From Streptomyces coeruleorubidus (GTDB taxonomy: Bacteria; Actinomycetota; Actinomycetes; Streptomycetales; Streptomycetaceae), in NCBI RefSeq assembly GCF_008705135.1, contig NZ_CP023694.1, positions 7,043,001-7,107,000 of the forward strand: a DNA stretch of 64,000 nucleotides, written 5' to 3'. Both the position numbers and the translations under genes were made by a program. Every line of letters starts with the position of its first letter. Position 1 is the first letter of the stretch. Shown here piece after piece: positions 1-9,104 of the stretch. The notes below the pieces were generated by a model. It saw only the letters and a program-made list of their open reading frames with translations, was not told the DNA's origin and did not search any database.

Positions 1-590
1 TGCCGGCGACCAGCGCGCCCGTGCTCACCGCCGTCGCCGGGGCACCGCCGTGGCCCAGCCACAGCAGCGGCACGCTCAGCAGCGGGGCCAGCGGCGGATA
101 GCCATACGTGAGGTCGTAGCCCCCGGTCACCGTCAGGGGTGAGGGCCACGCCGTGGCCGAAGAGCCAGGGCCACGCCTGCCCGTACACCGGGTGCCCCGC
201 GGCCACTTCCCGTGCCGCCTGGGTGGTGAGCAGCGCCTCGTCGGAGCCGTGGTGCAGCACGGTCCAGGCGCACAGGGCGAGCGTCACGCCCGTCACCAGC
301 ACGCACAGGTCCACCCGGGCCAGCGACCGCTCCCGGCGGACGACCAGGGCCAGCACCCCGCATGCCAGGACCGAGGCGTAGCACGCCGAGATCACCACGG
401 CCACGGCCGGCCGGTGACCGGCCGCCGTCGCCCACACGGCACGGGTGCCGATCAGCAGGCTGATGTCGGCGAGCAGGGTCAGGACGCGGTGCCACTGGAC
501 CGGGGGCGGCGGCCCGGCCACCGCCGACTGCGTGCGCGGGCCGGGCACCACCAGCGTGGTTTCCGCCTCGACGACTGGAGACGAGTACAC
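1..590 (-). pseudogene. Polytopic membrane protein, GT-C/GT87-like, edge-truncated and frameshifted
   Basis: Only the N-terminal part is in the window. Read on the minus strand from a candidate GTG at 590, the frame gives hydrophobic segments and a stretch reading GHPVYGQAWPWLFGHGVALT. Near 131-145 the coding signal (G/C in third positions, hydrophobic residues) jumps to another frame that reads GGYDLTYGYPPLAPLL and runs off the window edge. A single extra C in the minus-strand CCCC run (plus 136-139) would explain the shift. The aromatic/YPP pattern after a luminal loop resembles polyprenol-dependent mannosyltransferases of the GT-C fold, but this is a family-level guess. No good ribosome binding site precedes 590, so the start is uncertain. 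Either a decaying gene or a sequencing error would fit. Confidence 0.5.
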
Positions 591-677
591 GCCGAAGGAC
601 GCTAATCGCCGCCGGTGAGCGGGGCCCGGACGGCGGTGAAGAGCCGGGTGTGAGGCGAGTAAGGACCCGACGGGCGC

Positions 678-3600
678 TCAGTACACGTCCCGTACGTACC
701 GCTTGTCCGCCGCCAGTTGCTTCACGTACGCGGCGGCCTCCGCCTCGCTCAGCCCGCCGTGTGCCACCGCGATGTCCCGCAGGGCCCGGTCCACGTCCTT
801 GGCCATGCGGGAGGCGTCGCCGCAGACGTAGAAGCGGGCGCCGTCGTGCAGCCAGTGCCACAGCTCCGGCCCGTGCTCGCGCATCCGGTCCTGTACGTAC
901 ACCTTGTTGCGCTGGTCGCGGGAGAAGGCGGTGTCCAGACGGGTGAGGGTGCCCTCGTCGAGCAGAGCCGTCAGCTCGTCCTCGTAGTAGAAGTCCGTCG
1001 CGCGGTGCTGCTCGCCGAAGAGCAGCCAGTTGGGGGCCCGGTGCCCGAGGGCCCGCCGCTCCTGGAGGAAGCCGATGAACGGCGCGACGCCGGTGCCGGG
1101 GCCGACCATGACCATCGGCGTCGACGCGTCGGCCGGGGGCCGGAAGTGCGGCGAGCGCTGCACGAACACCGGCACCTCGGTGTCCGCCCCGGAGTCGGCG
1201 AGGAAGGGGGAGCACACCCCGCCGCGCTGACGCCCGTGCAGGTTCTCGTAGCGCACCACCGACACCGTCAGGGACACCCGCTGCGGATCGACCAGCGGGC
1301 TGGACGATATGGAGTACAGCCGCGGCTGGAGCTTCCGCAGCACCCCGGCCCACTCCTCGGCACTCGCCCGCACCGTGTACTCGGCGATCACGTCCACGGC
1401 CTGCCGCCCCCAGCACCACTGCGCCAGCCCGTCCTTGTTGTCGGGCCGCAGCAGCCTGCGCAACTCGTGCTTGTCGCGGGCGCGTTCGGCGACGAACCGC
1501 AGCAGGTCCGGCGTGATTCTCGTGATGTCGAGGTGCCGGGCCAGCGCCTCGTCGAACGGCACCTCGCCGGCACCGGCCACCTCGACGGCCGTCCCGCCGT
1601 CCAGCCCGGTCACCGCCAGCCACTCCGCCACGAGGTCCGGCGCGTTGACCGGCCGCACGCCGAGGGCGTCCCCGGCCTCGTACGCCAGGTCCGTCCCGCT
1701 GGTGTCGAAGGTGAACCGCCGGACCTCCTTGCCCGCGCCCGGCCGGCTGAGCAGCCGGTTGCCGACGAGCCGGACGACCGTGGCGGCCGGCTTCGGCCGC
1801 GGCTTCGGCTTCGGTTCCGGCTTCGGTTCCGGTCGCGAGGCCGGGGAGCCGGCGGGGGCGGCGGGGGCGGCGGGGGCGGCGGCCGGACCGCCCAGCGCCG
1901 AGAGCACGTGGTCGAGCCAGGCCCCCGCGGAGTCCCCGTAGTCCGGCTCGCAGTCCGTACGCGGGGCCAGCCGCACCCCGCCCAGTTCGTCGAGCCGCGC
2001 GTCCAGCCGGCGCCCGTGCCCGCAGAAGTCGTCGTAGGAGGAGTCGCCGAAGGCGAGCACGGCGTACCGCACCCCCTCCAGCCGCGGGGCGCCTTCGCCG
2101 GAGAGCGCGTCCCACAGGCCGGTGCCGTTGTCGGGCGCGTCGCCGTCCCCGAAGGTGCTGGTGATGAAGAGCAGGTCCGCCGTGCGGGCGAGCGCGGTGA
2201 CGTCCGCCTCGTCCATGCCGACGAGGGTCGTACGGTGCCCGGTCGCGGTCAGCCGCTCGGCCGTGGCGGTGGCGAACTCCTCGGCGTTGCCCGTCTGCGA
2301 GGCCCACAGCACCACGACCTCACGGCCGGACGGCTCCCTCGCGGGGGCGGCCGGCGGTGCCGAGCGCGAGTACATGCCGGCGAGGACCCCGTTGACCCAC
2401 AGGGCGTGCTCGGGGGTGAAGGGCGCGTCGGGTGGGAGCACCGGAACGCCGGGGGCGCCCGAGCCGAGCCCGGCGAGGAAGCCGGTGAGGTACTGGCGTT
2501 CCTGGGCGGACAGGACCGGGGGAGGGGAGGGCCGGAGGCCGAAGGGGTCGGTCCCGGCGGGGGTGACGGCCGTCGGCGTCAGAGCCCCGGCCGGTCCCTC
2601 GCCCACGGCGCTCGCGGCCTCTTGCGGGGCAGCGTCTCGCGAGGGCGTCGCCACCTTTGCCAGCGACACCGCGCACACCTTGAACTCCGGCTGGAACGAC
2701 AGCGGATCCACCGCGTCGCTCGTCACCGCGTTGATGCTCAGGTACTCGCCGAACAGGTCGTTCCAGTGGAAGGGCGCGAAGCAGCAGCCCGGCCGCACCC
2801 GGTCCGTCACCGCCGCCGGCAGCACGGCCCGCCCGCGCCGCGAGGCGACCTCGACCAGATCGCCCTCCGCGACCCCGAGCGCCTCCGCGTCCTGCGGATG
2901 GAGTTCCACGAAGGGCCCGGCGTTCAGCTTGTTGAGCTTGGCGACCTTCCCGGTCTTGGTGAGCGTGTGCCACTGGTGCTGCACCCGCCCGGTGTTGAGC
3001 ACGAACGGATAGTCGTCGTCCGGCATCTCGGCGGCGGGCAGATGCGGCCGGGCGAAGAAGACGGCACGACCGCTCGCCGTCGGAAAACGCAGCCCGTCCT
3101 CACCCACGTACCGGACGGGATTGCGCTCCGGACCGTCCTCCCGCGCGGCCGGCCACTGCACGGGCGTCCGGCGCAGCCGCTCGTAGGAGACACCGCGCAG
3201 GTCCCACTGCGTCTTCGGGTTGTGGAACCGCCGGATCTCCTCGAAGACCTGCTCGGCGCTGTCGTACGAGAACCCCTTCTCGTACCCCATCGCGCACGCG
3301 ACCTCCGCGATGATCCGCCAGTCGGCCATCGCCTCCCCGGGCGGATCCGCGGCGGCCCGGGTCAGCGTGAGGTTGCGCTCGCTGTTGACGAAGACGCCCT
3401 CCGCCTCGGTCCACATCGCGCCGGGCAGGACGACATCGGCGTACGCGTTCGTCTCGGTGTCCGCGAACACGTCCTGCGTGACCACGAACTCGGCGGCCTC
3501 CAGGCCCTCGATGACCGTACGGCGGTTGGCGACCGAGGCGACGGGGTTGGTGCAGATGATCCAGCAGGCCTTGATCTCCCCGTCGGCCATCTTCCGGAAC

Positions 3601-4802
3601 ATCTCGACGGTGCCCTGCCCGGCCCCGTCGGCCCGCAGCGTCCCCGGCGGCAGCTCCCACACGTCCTCGGTGAACGCCCGCTCGTCCTCCACGAGCACCG
3701 ACCGCTGCCCCGGCAGCCCAGGGCCCATGTAGCCCATCTCGCGCCCGCCCATGGCGTTGGGCTGCCCGGTGAGCGAGAACGGCCCGGCGCCCGGACGGCA
3801 GATCGCGCCCGTCGCCAGATGCAGGTTGACCAGGGCGTTGGTGTTCCAGGTGCCGTGCGTGGACTGGTTCAGCCCCATGGTCCAGCAGCTCATCCACTGC
3901 TTGCCGGCCTCGCCGATCAGCCGGGCGGCCCGGCGGATGTCGTCCTCCGCGAGCCCGGTGATCTCCGCGACCGCCGCCGGGCCGTAGTCGGCGAGGAAGG
4001 CGGGCAGGTCCTCCCAGCCCTCGGTGTGGGCCGCGACGAACTTTGGATCGGTGTGCCCGTCCGCGTGCAGCAGGTGCAGCAGGCCGTTCAGCAGCGCGAG
4101 GTCGGTACCCGGCCTGACCTGGAGGAACAGATCGGCCTTGGCGGCGGTCGCGGTCCGCCGCGGATCGACGACGATCAGCTTGGCGCCCGCCTTGACCCGC
4201 TCCATCATCCGCAGGAAGAGGATCGGATGGCAGTCGGCCATGTTGGAGCCGATGACGAGGAAGACGTCCGCCTGATCGAAGTCGTCGTACGAGCCGGGCG
4301 GCCCGTCCGCGCCCAGCGACAGCTTGTAGCCGGTGCCCGCGCTCGCCATGCACAGCCGCGAGTTCGACTCGATCGCGTTCGTCCGCACGAACCCCTTGGC
4401 CAGCTTGTTCGCCAGGTACTGCGCCTCCAGGCTCATCTGCCCGGACACGTAGAAGGCGACCGCGTCCGGCCCGTGCGCGTCGACGATCGCCCGCAGCCGC
4501 GCGGCGGTCTCGGCGATCGCGTCGGCGACGGGCGAGGGCACCGGCTCCTCGCCCCGGTCGTCCCGGACGAGCGCGGTGGTCAGCCGCCCGGGCGCGGCGA
4601 GCATGTCGGCCGTCGTCGCGCCCTTGGTGCACAGCCGGCCCGCGTTCGCCGGGTGCGCTTTGTCGCCGGACGCCTTCAGGACCGTGCGCCGCCCGTCCGG
4701 CCCCATGCCGACGTCCAGCACGAGACCGCAGCCCACACCGCAGTACGAGCAGACGGTGCGCACCTGCTCCGTCTCCTGCTGCGGCCGTGGCGTCGTGGTC
4801 AT
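678..4802 (-). CDS. Assimilatory nitrate reductase fused to a CPR-type flavoprotein reductase
   Basis: A 1374-residue molybdopterin oxidoreductase with its electron donor fused to the C-terminus. Residues ~15-60 carry the Fe-S motif CSYCGVGCG ... LCTKG, followed by a Mo-bisMGD domain (MSCWTMGLNQSTHGTWN, GRVQHQWHT) to ~700. A proline/alanine linker precedes a flavodoxin domain (WASQTGNAEEFA, STFGDGDAPD). A Lys/Pro repeat linker then leads to a ferredoxin-reductase-like module with RLYSISSS (FAD), GPGTGVAPF and YVCGDASRMAKDV (NADPH). It should reduce nitrate to nitrite in the cytoplasm using NAD(P)H without a separate reductase subunit. Actinomycete genes of this architecture serve nitrate assimilation. 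The ATG at 4802 is supported by the conserved N-terminus. It is transcribed alone, divergent from the SepF-like gene; no nitrite reductase or transporter lies next to it here. Confidence 0.9.
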   Translation of the reverse strand: MTTTPRPQQETEQVRTVCSYCGVGCGLVLDVGMGPDGRRTVLKASGDKAHPANAGRLCTKGATTADMLAAPGRLTTALVRDDRGEEPVPSPVADAIAETAARLRAIVDAHGPDAVAFYVSGQMSLEAQYLANKLAKGFVRTNAIESNSRLCMASAGTGYKLSLGADGPPGSYDDFDQADVFLVIGSNMADCHPILFLRMMERVKAGAKLIVVDPRRTATAAKADLFLQVRPGTDLALLNGLLHLLHADGHTDPKFVAAHTEGWEDLPAFLADYGPAAVAEITGLAEDDIRRAARLIGEAGKQWMSCWTMGLNQSTHGTWNTNALVNLHLATGAICRPGAGPFSLTGQPNAMGGREMGYMGPGLPGQRSVLVEDERAFTEDVWELPPGTLRADGAGQGTVEMFRKMADGEIKACWIICTNPVASVANRRTVIEGLEAAEFVVTQDVFADTETNAYADVVLPGAMWTEAEGVFVNSERNLTLTRAAADPPGEAMADWRIIAEVACAMGYEKGFSYDSAEQVFEEIRRFHNPKTQWDLRGVSYERLRRTPVQWPAAREDGPERNPVRYVGEDGLRFPTASGRAVFFARPHLPAAEMPDDDYPFVLNTGRVQHQWHTLTKTGKVAKLNKLNAGPFVELHPQDAEALGVAEGDLVEVASRRGRAVLPAAVTDRVRPGCCFAPFHWNDLFGEYLSINAVTSDAVDPLSFQPEFKVCAVSLAKVATPSRDAAPQEAASAVGEGPAGALTPTAVTPAGTDPFGLRPSPPPVLSAQERQYLTGFLAGLGSGAPGVPVLPPDAPFTPEHALWVNGVLAGMYSRSAPPAAPAREPSGREVVVLWASQTGNAEEFATATAERLTATGHRTTLVGMDEADVTALARTADLLFITSTFGDGDAPDNGTGLWDALSGEGAPRLEGVRYAVLAFGDSSYDDFCGHGRRLDARLDELGGVRLAPRTDCEPDYGDSAGAWLDHVLSALGGPAAAPAAPAAPAGSPASRPEPKPEPKPKPRPKPAATVVRLVGNRLLSRPGAGKEVRRFTFDTSGTDLAYEAGDALGVRPVNAPDLVAEWLAVTGLDGGTAVEVAGAGEVPFDEALARHLDITRITPDLLRFVAERARDKHELRRLLRPDNKDGLAQWCWGRQAVDVIAEYTVRASAEEWAGVLRKLQPRLYSISSSPLVDPQRVSLTVSVVRYENLHGRQRGGVCSPFLADSGADTEVPVFVQRSPHFRPPADASTPMVMVGPGTGVAPFIGFLQERRALGHRAPNWLLFGEQHRATDFYYEDELTALLDEGTLTRLDTAFSRDQRNKVYVQDRMREHGPELWHWLHDGARFYVCGDASRMAKDVDRALRDIAVAHGGLSEAEAAAYVKQLAADKRYVRDVY

Positions 4803-4825
4803 GCCGTAGACGGTACGAATTCCCC

Positions 4826-4841
4826 GTTACGCAGGTGTCAC
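4826..4841. promoter_or_regulatory. Candidate GlnR half-site pair upstream of nitrate reductase
   Basis: Read toward the nitrate reductase gene the site is GTGAC-6 nt-GTAAC, close to the GlnR pattern gTnAc-n6-GaAAc known from nitrogen genes of Streptomyces. It starts 24 bases upstream of the ATG. A further GTGAC-4 nt-GTAAC pair lies upstream, near 4863-4877. Spacing and position are suggestive only. Confidence 0.35.
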
Positions 4842-4996
4842 ATTGCTTGATCACCGGCAGTTACGCCCGTCACACAGCCGCGTTCCGGCCGTTGTGAGGT
4901 GCATCGACGTGGCGGAGCGTGTCGCAGTTGGGCCGAACGGGTGACCGTGCGCAAGAATTGGCCGATGGAGACAGCCAGCGCGAGCCAGGACGGAGC

Positions 4997-5392
4997 ATGC
5001 CGGTGAACAGCCACGATGTCACCGACGAACAGTGGGAGGGGCTCGCCCAGGTCGTGCCGCTGCGGGGCCGGGATGCCTGGCCGTCCTCCGTCGGCCACCG
5101 GTCCATACCCGAGGCCGAGACGGAGACGCGGCGCCGCTTCGTCGTGCTGCGTGTGAACGTCTTCGCCGACGCCCGTGACGTCGCCGAAACCCTGATGGCG
5201 GGCGTGCCGGTGCTGCTCGACCTGACCGGCGCGGAGACGGACGTCGCCAAGCGCGTCCTCGACTTCAGCACCGGTGTCGTCTTCGGCCTGGCGAGCGGAA
5301 TGCACCGGGTGGACCGCAACGTGTTCCTGCTGACGCCGGCGGGGACCGAGGTGACGGGACTGATGGAGGGGATCGGGGTTCCCGGGGTGTGA
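4997..5392 (+). CDS. SepF-like cell division accessory protein
   Basis: A 131-residue protein of the SepF/DUF552 family. The core runs from RRRFVVLRVNVFADARDVAETL through GVPVLLDLTGAETDVAKRVLDFSTGVVFGLASGMHRVDRNVFLLTP, which is the beta/alpha fold that polymerises and binds FtsZ in bona fide SepF. The N-terminal membrane-targeting helix of Bacillus SepF is not evident, and the N-terminus holds an acidic stretch instead. Streptomyces carry several SepF paralogs, and this looks like one of the accessory copies away from the dcw cluster. ATG 4997 is preferred over upstream in-frame starts because AGGA lies about six bases before it and the added N-terminus is not conserved-looking. It is probably monocistronic. 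Confidence 0.75.
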   Translation: MPVNSHDVTDEQWEGLAQVVPLRGRDAWPSSVGHRSIPEAETETRRRFVVLRVNVFADARDVAETLMAGVPVLLDLTGAETDVAKRVLDFSTGVVFGLASGMHRVDRNVFLLTPAGTEVTGLMEGIGVPGV

Positions 5393-5511
5393 TGTGGCCT
5401 CGGTGTGACGTCGCCGGGGTGTGACGTCCCCTGGGGGCCGGGTCGCCCGATCGTAGGAAGCCCCGGGAGACGGAACGGTTCGTCCCGTGAGCGGAGTCCT
5501 ACGGTCCGGAC

Positions 5512-6654
5512 ATGACCCAGCCCCCCGCTCCTCTCACCTCACTCGTGCGGCCGTGCATCACCGAGCTGCGGCTGTCCGCCTTCGCCGGTCACCGCCGCGC
5601 CGCACTCCCGCTCGGGCCGCTCACCCTCCTCGCCGGTCCGAGCGGCTGCGGCAAGTCCAGCGCGCTGCGCGCGTACGAGGCGCTCGCCCGGCTCGGGGGA
5701 GGCGCGGCGCTCGGCGAGGCGTTCCCGGACCCCGTCGCCTGTGTCCCGGAGCGGGCCCGGCCCGACGCGCAGCGCCGCCGCGGCTTCCGTATCGGCTGCA
5801 CGGCCGACGGGCCCGCCGGTCCGGTCCGGCTCGATGTGGCCGTGCAGGCCGAACCCCGTCTTCGCGTCGTGGGCGAGCGTCTGACGGCCGGAGGACTGGT
5901 CCTGCTGGAGACCGCCCTGCGCGACCCCGGCAAGCGCGCCGTGCAGGCCGCCTGGCACACGGCCGGGCCGGCTCCGGTGCCCCATGGCCCGCTGCCGGAC
6001 GACCGGCTGGGCACCGCCCTGCTGCCACTGCGCGTGGCCGGCCGGACGCCCGGGCAGCGCAGGGTGCTGGCCGCCGCCGAGCAGATGGTGGTCGCCCTGC
6101 GCTCCGTCTTCGCCTGCGACCCCGACCCCGGCCGGATGCGCGGCCCCGTACCGGCCGGCTCCGGGCGGCTGCTCGGCGGCTGCGGCAACCTCGCCGACGT
6201 CCTGTGGCGCACCCGCGCGGAGTGCGCACGGCGGCACGCGCACTTCGTCGCGGCGGTGCGCGCCGGCTGCGCCGGGCCGGTGGCGGACGTGCCGGCCGAG
6301 CCGTCGGCCGACGGGACGGTGCGGGCGGCGCTCGACCGGGGCGACGGCATCCGGACGGAGCTCGGCCGGCTGGGCGACGGGGAGTTGAGATACGTCGCGC
6401 TCGCGCTGGTGCTGCTCACCGGACCCGGCGTGCTGGAGGTCGACCCGGCCGGTGAGGTGCCCGCCGCCCTCCAGACCCTCACCGTGCTCGCCGACGGCCT
6501 GGACCGGGGACTCGACCCCGGCCAGCGGGGCGAACTCCTGCGGCTCGCGGCCCGGATGTGCGAGCGCGGCCACATCCGGCTGGTCGGCGCGGTGAGCGAC
6601 GCGTCATGGGCCGCCGGGACGGACGGCGTCACGGTGGTACACCTGGAGCCGTGA
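5512..6654 (+). CDS. P-loop ATPase, SMC/RecF-like AAA family
   Basis: A 380-residue protein with Walker A GPSGCGKSS at residues 42-50 directly after a short beta-rich start (RPCITELRLSAFAGHRRAALPLGPLTLLAG). This is the layout of single-domain OLD/RecF-type or ABC-like ATPases that carry a long insertion. Near the C-terminus the segment LGDGELRYVALALVLLTGPGVLEVD occupies the place of the ABC signature and Walker B, but the usual DEPE is replaced by VDPAGE, so hydrolysis may be weak. The stop overlaps the GTG start of the MazG-like gene (GTGA at 6651-6654), so the two are translationally coupled. The target is unknown. The coupling suggests a nucleotide or nucleic-acid role, which is inference. 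Confidence 0.65.
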   Translation: MTQPPAPLTSLVRPCITELRLSAFAGHRRAALPLGPLTLLAGPSGCGKSSALRAYEALARLGGGAALGEAFPDPVACVPERARPDAQRRRGFRIGCTADGPAGPVRLDVAVQAEPRLRVVGERLTAGGLVLLETALRDPGKRAVQAAWHTAGPAPVPHGPLPDDRLGTALLPLRVAGRTPGQRRVLAAAEQMVVALRSVFACDPDPGRMRGPVPAGSGRLLGGCGNLADVLWRTRAECARRHAHFVAAVRAGCAGPVADVPAEPSADGTVRAALDRGDGIRTELGRLGDGELRYVALALVLLTGPGVLEVDPAGEVPAALQTLTVLADGLDRGLDPGQRGELLRLAARMCERGHIRLVGAVSDASWAAGTDGVTVVHLEP

Positions 6655-6974
6655 CAGAACCTCTCGACGTGGCGAAACTGCAACGCCGGCTGGCCGAGTT
6701 CGCGGCCGCGCGGAACTGGCAGCCGTACCACACCCCCAAGAACCTGGCCGCCGCGCTCAGCGTGGAGGCGTCCGAACTGGTCGAGATCTTCCAGTGGTTG
6801 ACGCCCGAGGAGTCGGCCCGCGTCATGAACGACCCGGACACCGCCCACCGGGTCACGGACGAGGTCGCCGACGTGCTCGCGTATCTGCTCCAGCTCTGCG
6901 AGGTGCTCGGCATCGATCCACTGGCGGCGCTGGACGCGAAGATCGACCGGAACGAGCGGAGGTTCCCGATCTAG
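6651..6974 (+). CDS. MazG-like nucleotide pyrophosphohydrolase
   Basis: A 107-residue all-alpha protein with the MazG-type metal-binding pattern: ExxE within VEASELVEIFQWL and ExxD within DEVADVLAYLLQLCEVLGID. Family members hydrolyse NTPs or dNTPs to monophosphate and pyrophosphate, often as house-cleaning enzymes for non-canonical nucleotides. The length matches stand-alone MazG-like proteins (about 100-120 residues). The GTG at 6651 overlaps the stop of the upstream ATPase gene by four bases, and the protein begins VTEPLDVAKLQRRL, which is a good family N-terminus. Confidence 0.85.
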   Translation: MTEPLDVAKLQRRLAEFAAARNWQPYHTPKNLAAALSVEASELVEIFQWLTPEESARVMNDPDTAHRVTDEVADVLAYLLQLCEVLGIDPLAALDAKIDRNERRFPI

Positions 6975-7173
6975 GAGTCGCTCAGCCCACCCCAGGAGCC
7001 ACACACTCCACTTGTACTCTAAGTAACCAAAACGCGGCCCGAATCCGAATTGTTGTCCGCAGATTTCCGTCTTCCTCTGGCTTTTCGTCTCACACCCCTT
7101 CACTCTGGGTAGTGAACAAGGGAGTTCGGGCGGACGGACGCGCGGAGCGCGTCGGACAGAACGGGGGCAGCGC

Positions 7174-7644
7174 ATGGACGCGGTGCGGCTCATCGTGACG
7201 AGCAGGCGATCCCTGGCCGCGGGCGGCGACGTGCCGGGGATCCTGGCCGAGGTGTGGCAGGCGCAGGCCCTGGCGCAGGCGATAGGGAGTCGCCTCGCGG
7301 TCGCGGGCCCGCCCGAACTGCGCGGCGAGGCACTGGGCTTGACGGAGCTCGCGGGCCGCGGCTGCGGTGTCCTCGACCCGCCCGAACTGGCCCCCGGCGA
7401 GCTGCGGGCGGGCCAGCTCACCGAGCTGGGCGACGCCCGCCACACCCTGATGTGCCTCGGCGGCCTCCTCGGCGAGGTCGGCATCGCCCTCGTGGGCCTC
7501 GCCTGCGCCGCGGACGACGAGGGCACGTACTGGCAGTGCATGGAGGCCATCGACGCGGCGGACGAGTCCCGGGACCGCGTCCTGGAAATGCTCCGCAGAC
7601 TCGCGGACCGGGAACAGGTGTTACCGGAGAGGGAGGCGGGGTAG
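7174..7644 (+). CDS. DUF6099 family protein with a TTA codon
   Basis: A 156-residue helical protein beginning MDAVRLIVTSRRSLA. I recognise it as the actinobacterial DUF6099 type, with no known function. The middle is alanine/leucine-rich (GGLLGEVGIALVGLACAADDEG) and may be partly buried, but no clear transmembrane helix or signal peptide is seen. The ATG follows a GGGGG-type ribosome binding site. The third-last block contains a TTA leucine codon at 7621-7623, so translation may depend on the bldA tRNA in Streptomyces. The preceding 200 bases (6975-7173) are comparatively AT-rich and likely hold its promoter; no other gene is visible there. Confidence 0.6.
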   Translation: MDAVRLIVTSRRSLAAGGDVPGILAEVWQAQALAQAIGSRLAVAGPPELRGEALGLTELAGRGCGVLDPPELAPGELRAGQLTELGDARHTLMCLGGLLGEVGIALVGLACAADDEGTYWQCMEAIDAADESRDRVLEMLRRLADREQVLPEREAG

Positions 7645-7694
7645 CGGCTGCCGCAGGCCGACCCCCGGCCCCCGGCCCGCCCCCGAAGCGGACC

Positions 7695-7868
7695 TCAGCC
7701 GACCTGCTCCTCCTCGCCCGGCCTCCGGTCGGCGTCCCCCGCCGCCTGGAGATCCGCGTCCAGCGCCGACAAGTCCGCGTTCAACGCCGCCATCAGCTCC
7801 TCCATCTGCTGCAACAGCCCCTTCGGCTGCCCGGTCCCGCCCTGCTGCGGCACGGTCTCTTCGGACAT
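7695..7868 (-). CDS. Small acidic helical protein, function unknown
   Basis: A 57-residue protein starting MSEETVPQQGG, with a central helix reading LLQQMEELMAALNADLSALDADL and an acidic tail (GEEEQVG). The heptad-like leucine spacing suggests a short coiled coil. ATG 7868 is chosen because GAGGAGG lies six bases upstream; the longer frame to 7982 has no such site. It is convergent with the DUF6099 gene and divergent from the LLM oxidoreductase. I do not recognise a characterised family. Confidence 0.55.
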   Translation of the reverse strand: MSEETVPQQGGTGQPKGLLQQMEELMAALNADLSALDADLQAAGDADRRPGEEEQVG

Positions 7869-8106
7869 GACGGCCTCCTCGGCCCCTGGCCCCCCGGGGA
7901 GGCCGACGCGGGTGACGCCCCGACGCCCAAGGCCGGTGCGGAAGCCGGGGGCTCCGGCTCCGCCCGAGCCAACGATCACCAACGAGGCCGGTCACTGGCC
8001 CGGTCACGCGGGACCCGCGGTATGGACGTAATTTCACCCGACCGGGGACCGGACGGGACGGGGGTCCGAACTCGTCGTCCCGCACCCCGGCGTGCAGGAT
8101 GGAAGC

Positions 8107-9030
8107 ATGGATCTTCGCATCTTCACCGAGCCCCAGCAGGGGGCCACCTACGACACTCTGCTCACCGTGGCCAAGGCCACGGAAGAGCTCGGCTTCGACG
8201 CATTTTTCCGGTCCGACCACTACCTCCGCATGGGCTCCGTGGACGGCCTGCCCGGCCCCACCGACGCCTGGATCACCCTGGCCGGACTCGCCCGCGAGAC
8301 CAAGCGCATCCGGCTCGGCACCCTGATGACCGCCGGCACCTTCCGCCTCCCCGGCGTGCTCGCCATCCAGGTCGCGCAGGTCGACCAGATGTCCGGTGGC
8401 CGGGTCGAACTCGGCCTGGGCACGGGCTGGTTCGAGGAGGAGCACAAGGCCTACGGCATCCCGTTCCCCAAGGAGAAGTTCGCCCGCCTCGAGGAACAGC
8501 TGGAGATCGTCACCGGCCTGTGGTCGACGGACCCCGGCAAGACCTACGACTTCCACGGCACCTACTACGACCTCACGGACTCTCCCGCGCTGCCCAAGCC
8601 CGCGCAGGAGAAGGTCCCCGTGCTCGTCGGCGGCCACGGCCCGACCCGCACCCCGCGGCTGGCCGCCAAGTACGCCGACGAGTTCAACATGCCGTTCGCC
8701 TCCGTCGAGGACAGCGAGCGCCAGTTCGGCCGGGTGCGCGCCGCCGCCGAGGAGGCCGGCCGCAAGGGCGATGACCTGACCTACTCCAACGCCCTCGTCG
8801 TGTGCGTCGGCCGGGACGACCAGGAGGTCGCCCGCCGGGCTGCCGCGATCGGCCGCGAGGTCGACGAGCTGAAGCTCAACGGCCTGGCCGGCTCCCCGGC
8901 CGAGGTCGTCGACAAGATCGGCCGCTACGCCGAGGCCGGCGCGAGCCGCATCTACCTCCAGATCCTCGACCTGGACGACCTCGACCACCTGGAGCTGATC
9001 TCCTCGCAGGTGCAGTCCCAGCTCTCGTAA
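8107..9030 (+). CDS. LLM-class F420-dependent oxidoreductase
   Basis: A 307-residue luciferase-like TIM-barrel protein. Typical features are the N-terminus MDLRIFTEPQQGATYDTLL, the segment GFDAFFRSDHYLRMG, LARETKRIRLGTLMTAGTFRLPGVLA, GGRVELGLGTGWFEEEH and VPVLVGGHGPTRTPRLAAKYADEFN. Family members in actinomycetes mostly use coenzyme F420, although FMN cannot be excluded from sequence. The substrate is unknown. ATG 8107 is favoured; an in-frame ATG five codons upstream (8092) is possible, with AGGA between the two. A strong hairpin follows the stop, so the gene is probably monocistronic. Confidence 0.8.
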   Translation: MDLRIFTEPQQGATYDTLLTVAKATEELGFDAFFRSDHYLRMGSVDGLPGPTDAWITLAGLARETKRIRLGTLMTAGTFRLPGVLAIQVAQVDQMSGGRVELGLGTGWFEEEHKAYGIPFPKEKFARLEEQLEIVTGLWSTDPGKTYDFHGTYYDLTDSPALPKPAQEKVPVLVGGHGPTRTPRLAAKYADEFNMPFASVEDSERQFGRVRAAAEEAGRKGDDLTYSNALVVCVGRDDQEVARRAAAIGREVDELKLNGLAGSPAEVVDKIGRYAEAGASRIYLQILDLDDLDHLELISSQVQSQLS

Positions 9031-9051
9031 GGCCGGTAAGGCCCGGTATGG

Positions 9052-9104
9052 GCAAGCCGTGACGGACCGCGCGATCCGCAGGACAGCCGTCCGTCACGGC
9101 TTGC
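9052..9104. terminator. Bidirectional terminator hairpin
   Basis: A perfect 16-bp inverted repeat, GCAAGCCGTGACGGAC at 9052-9067 paired with 9089-9104, separated by a 21-base loop. It sits between the convergent LLM oxidoreductase and SAV2177-type methyltransferase genes, so it can serve both. The right arm overlaps the end of the methyltransferase reading frame as restored. Confidence 0.75.

Noticed and set aside
717..4850. A 1377-residue open frame antisense to the nitrate reductase gene
   Set aside because: It is rich in Arg/Gly/Pro/His, has no motif, and exists because high G/C removes stops opposite a real gene.
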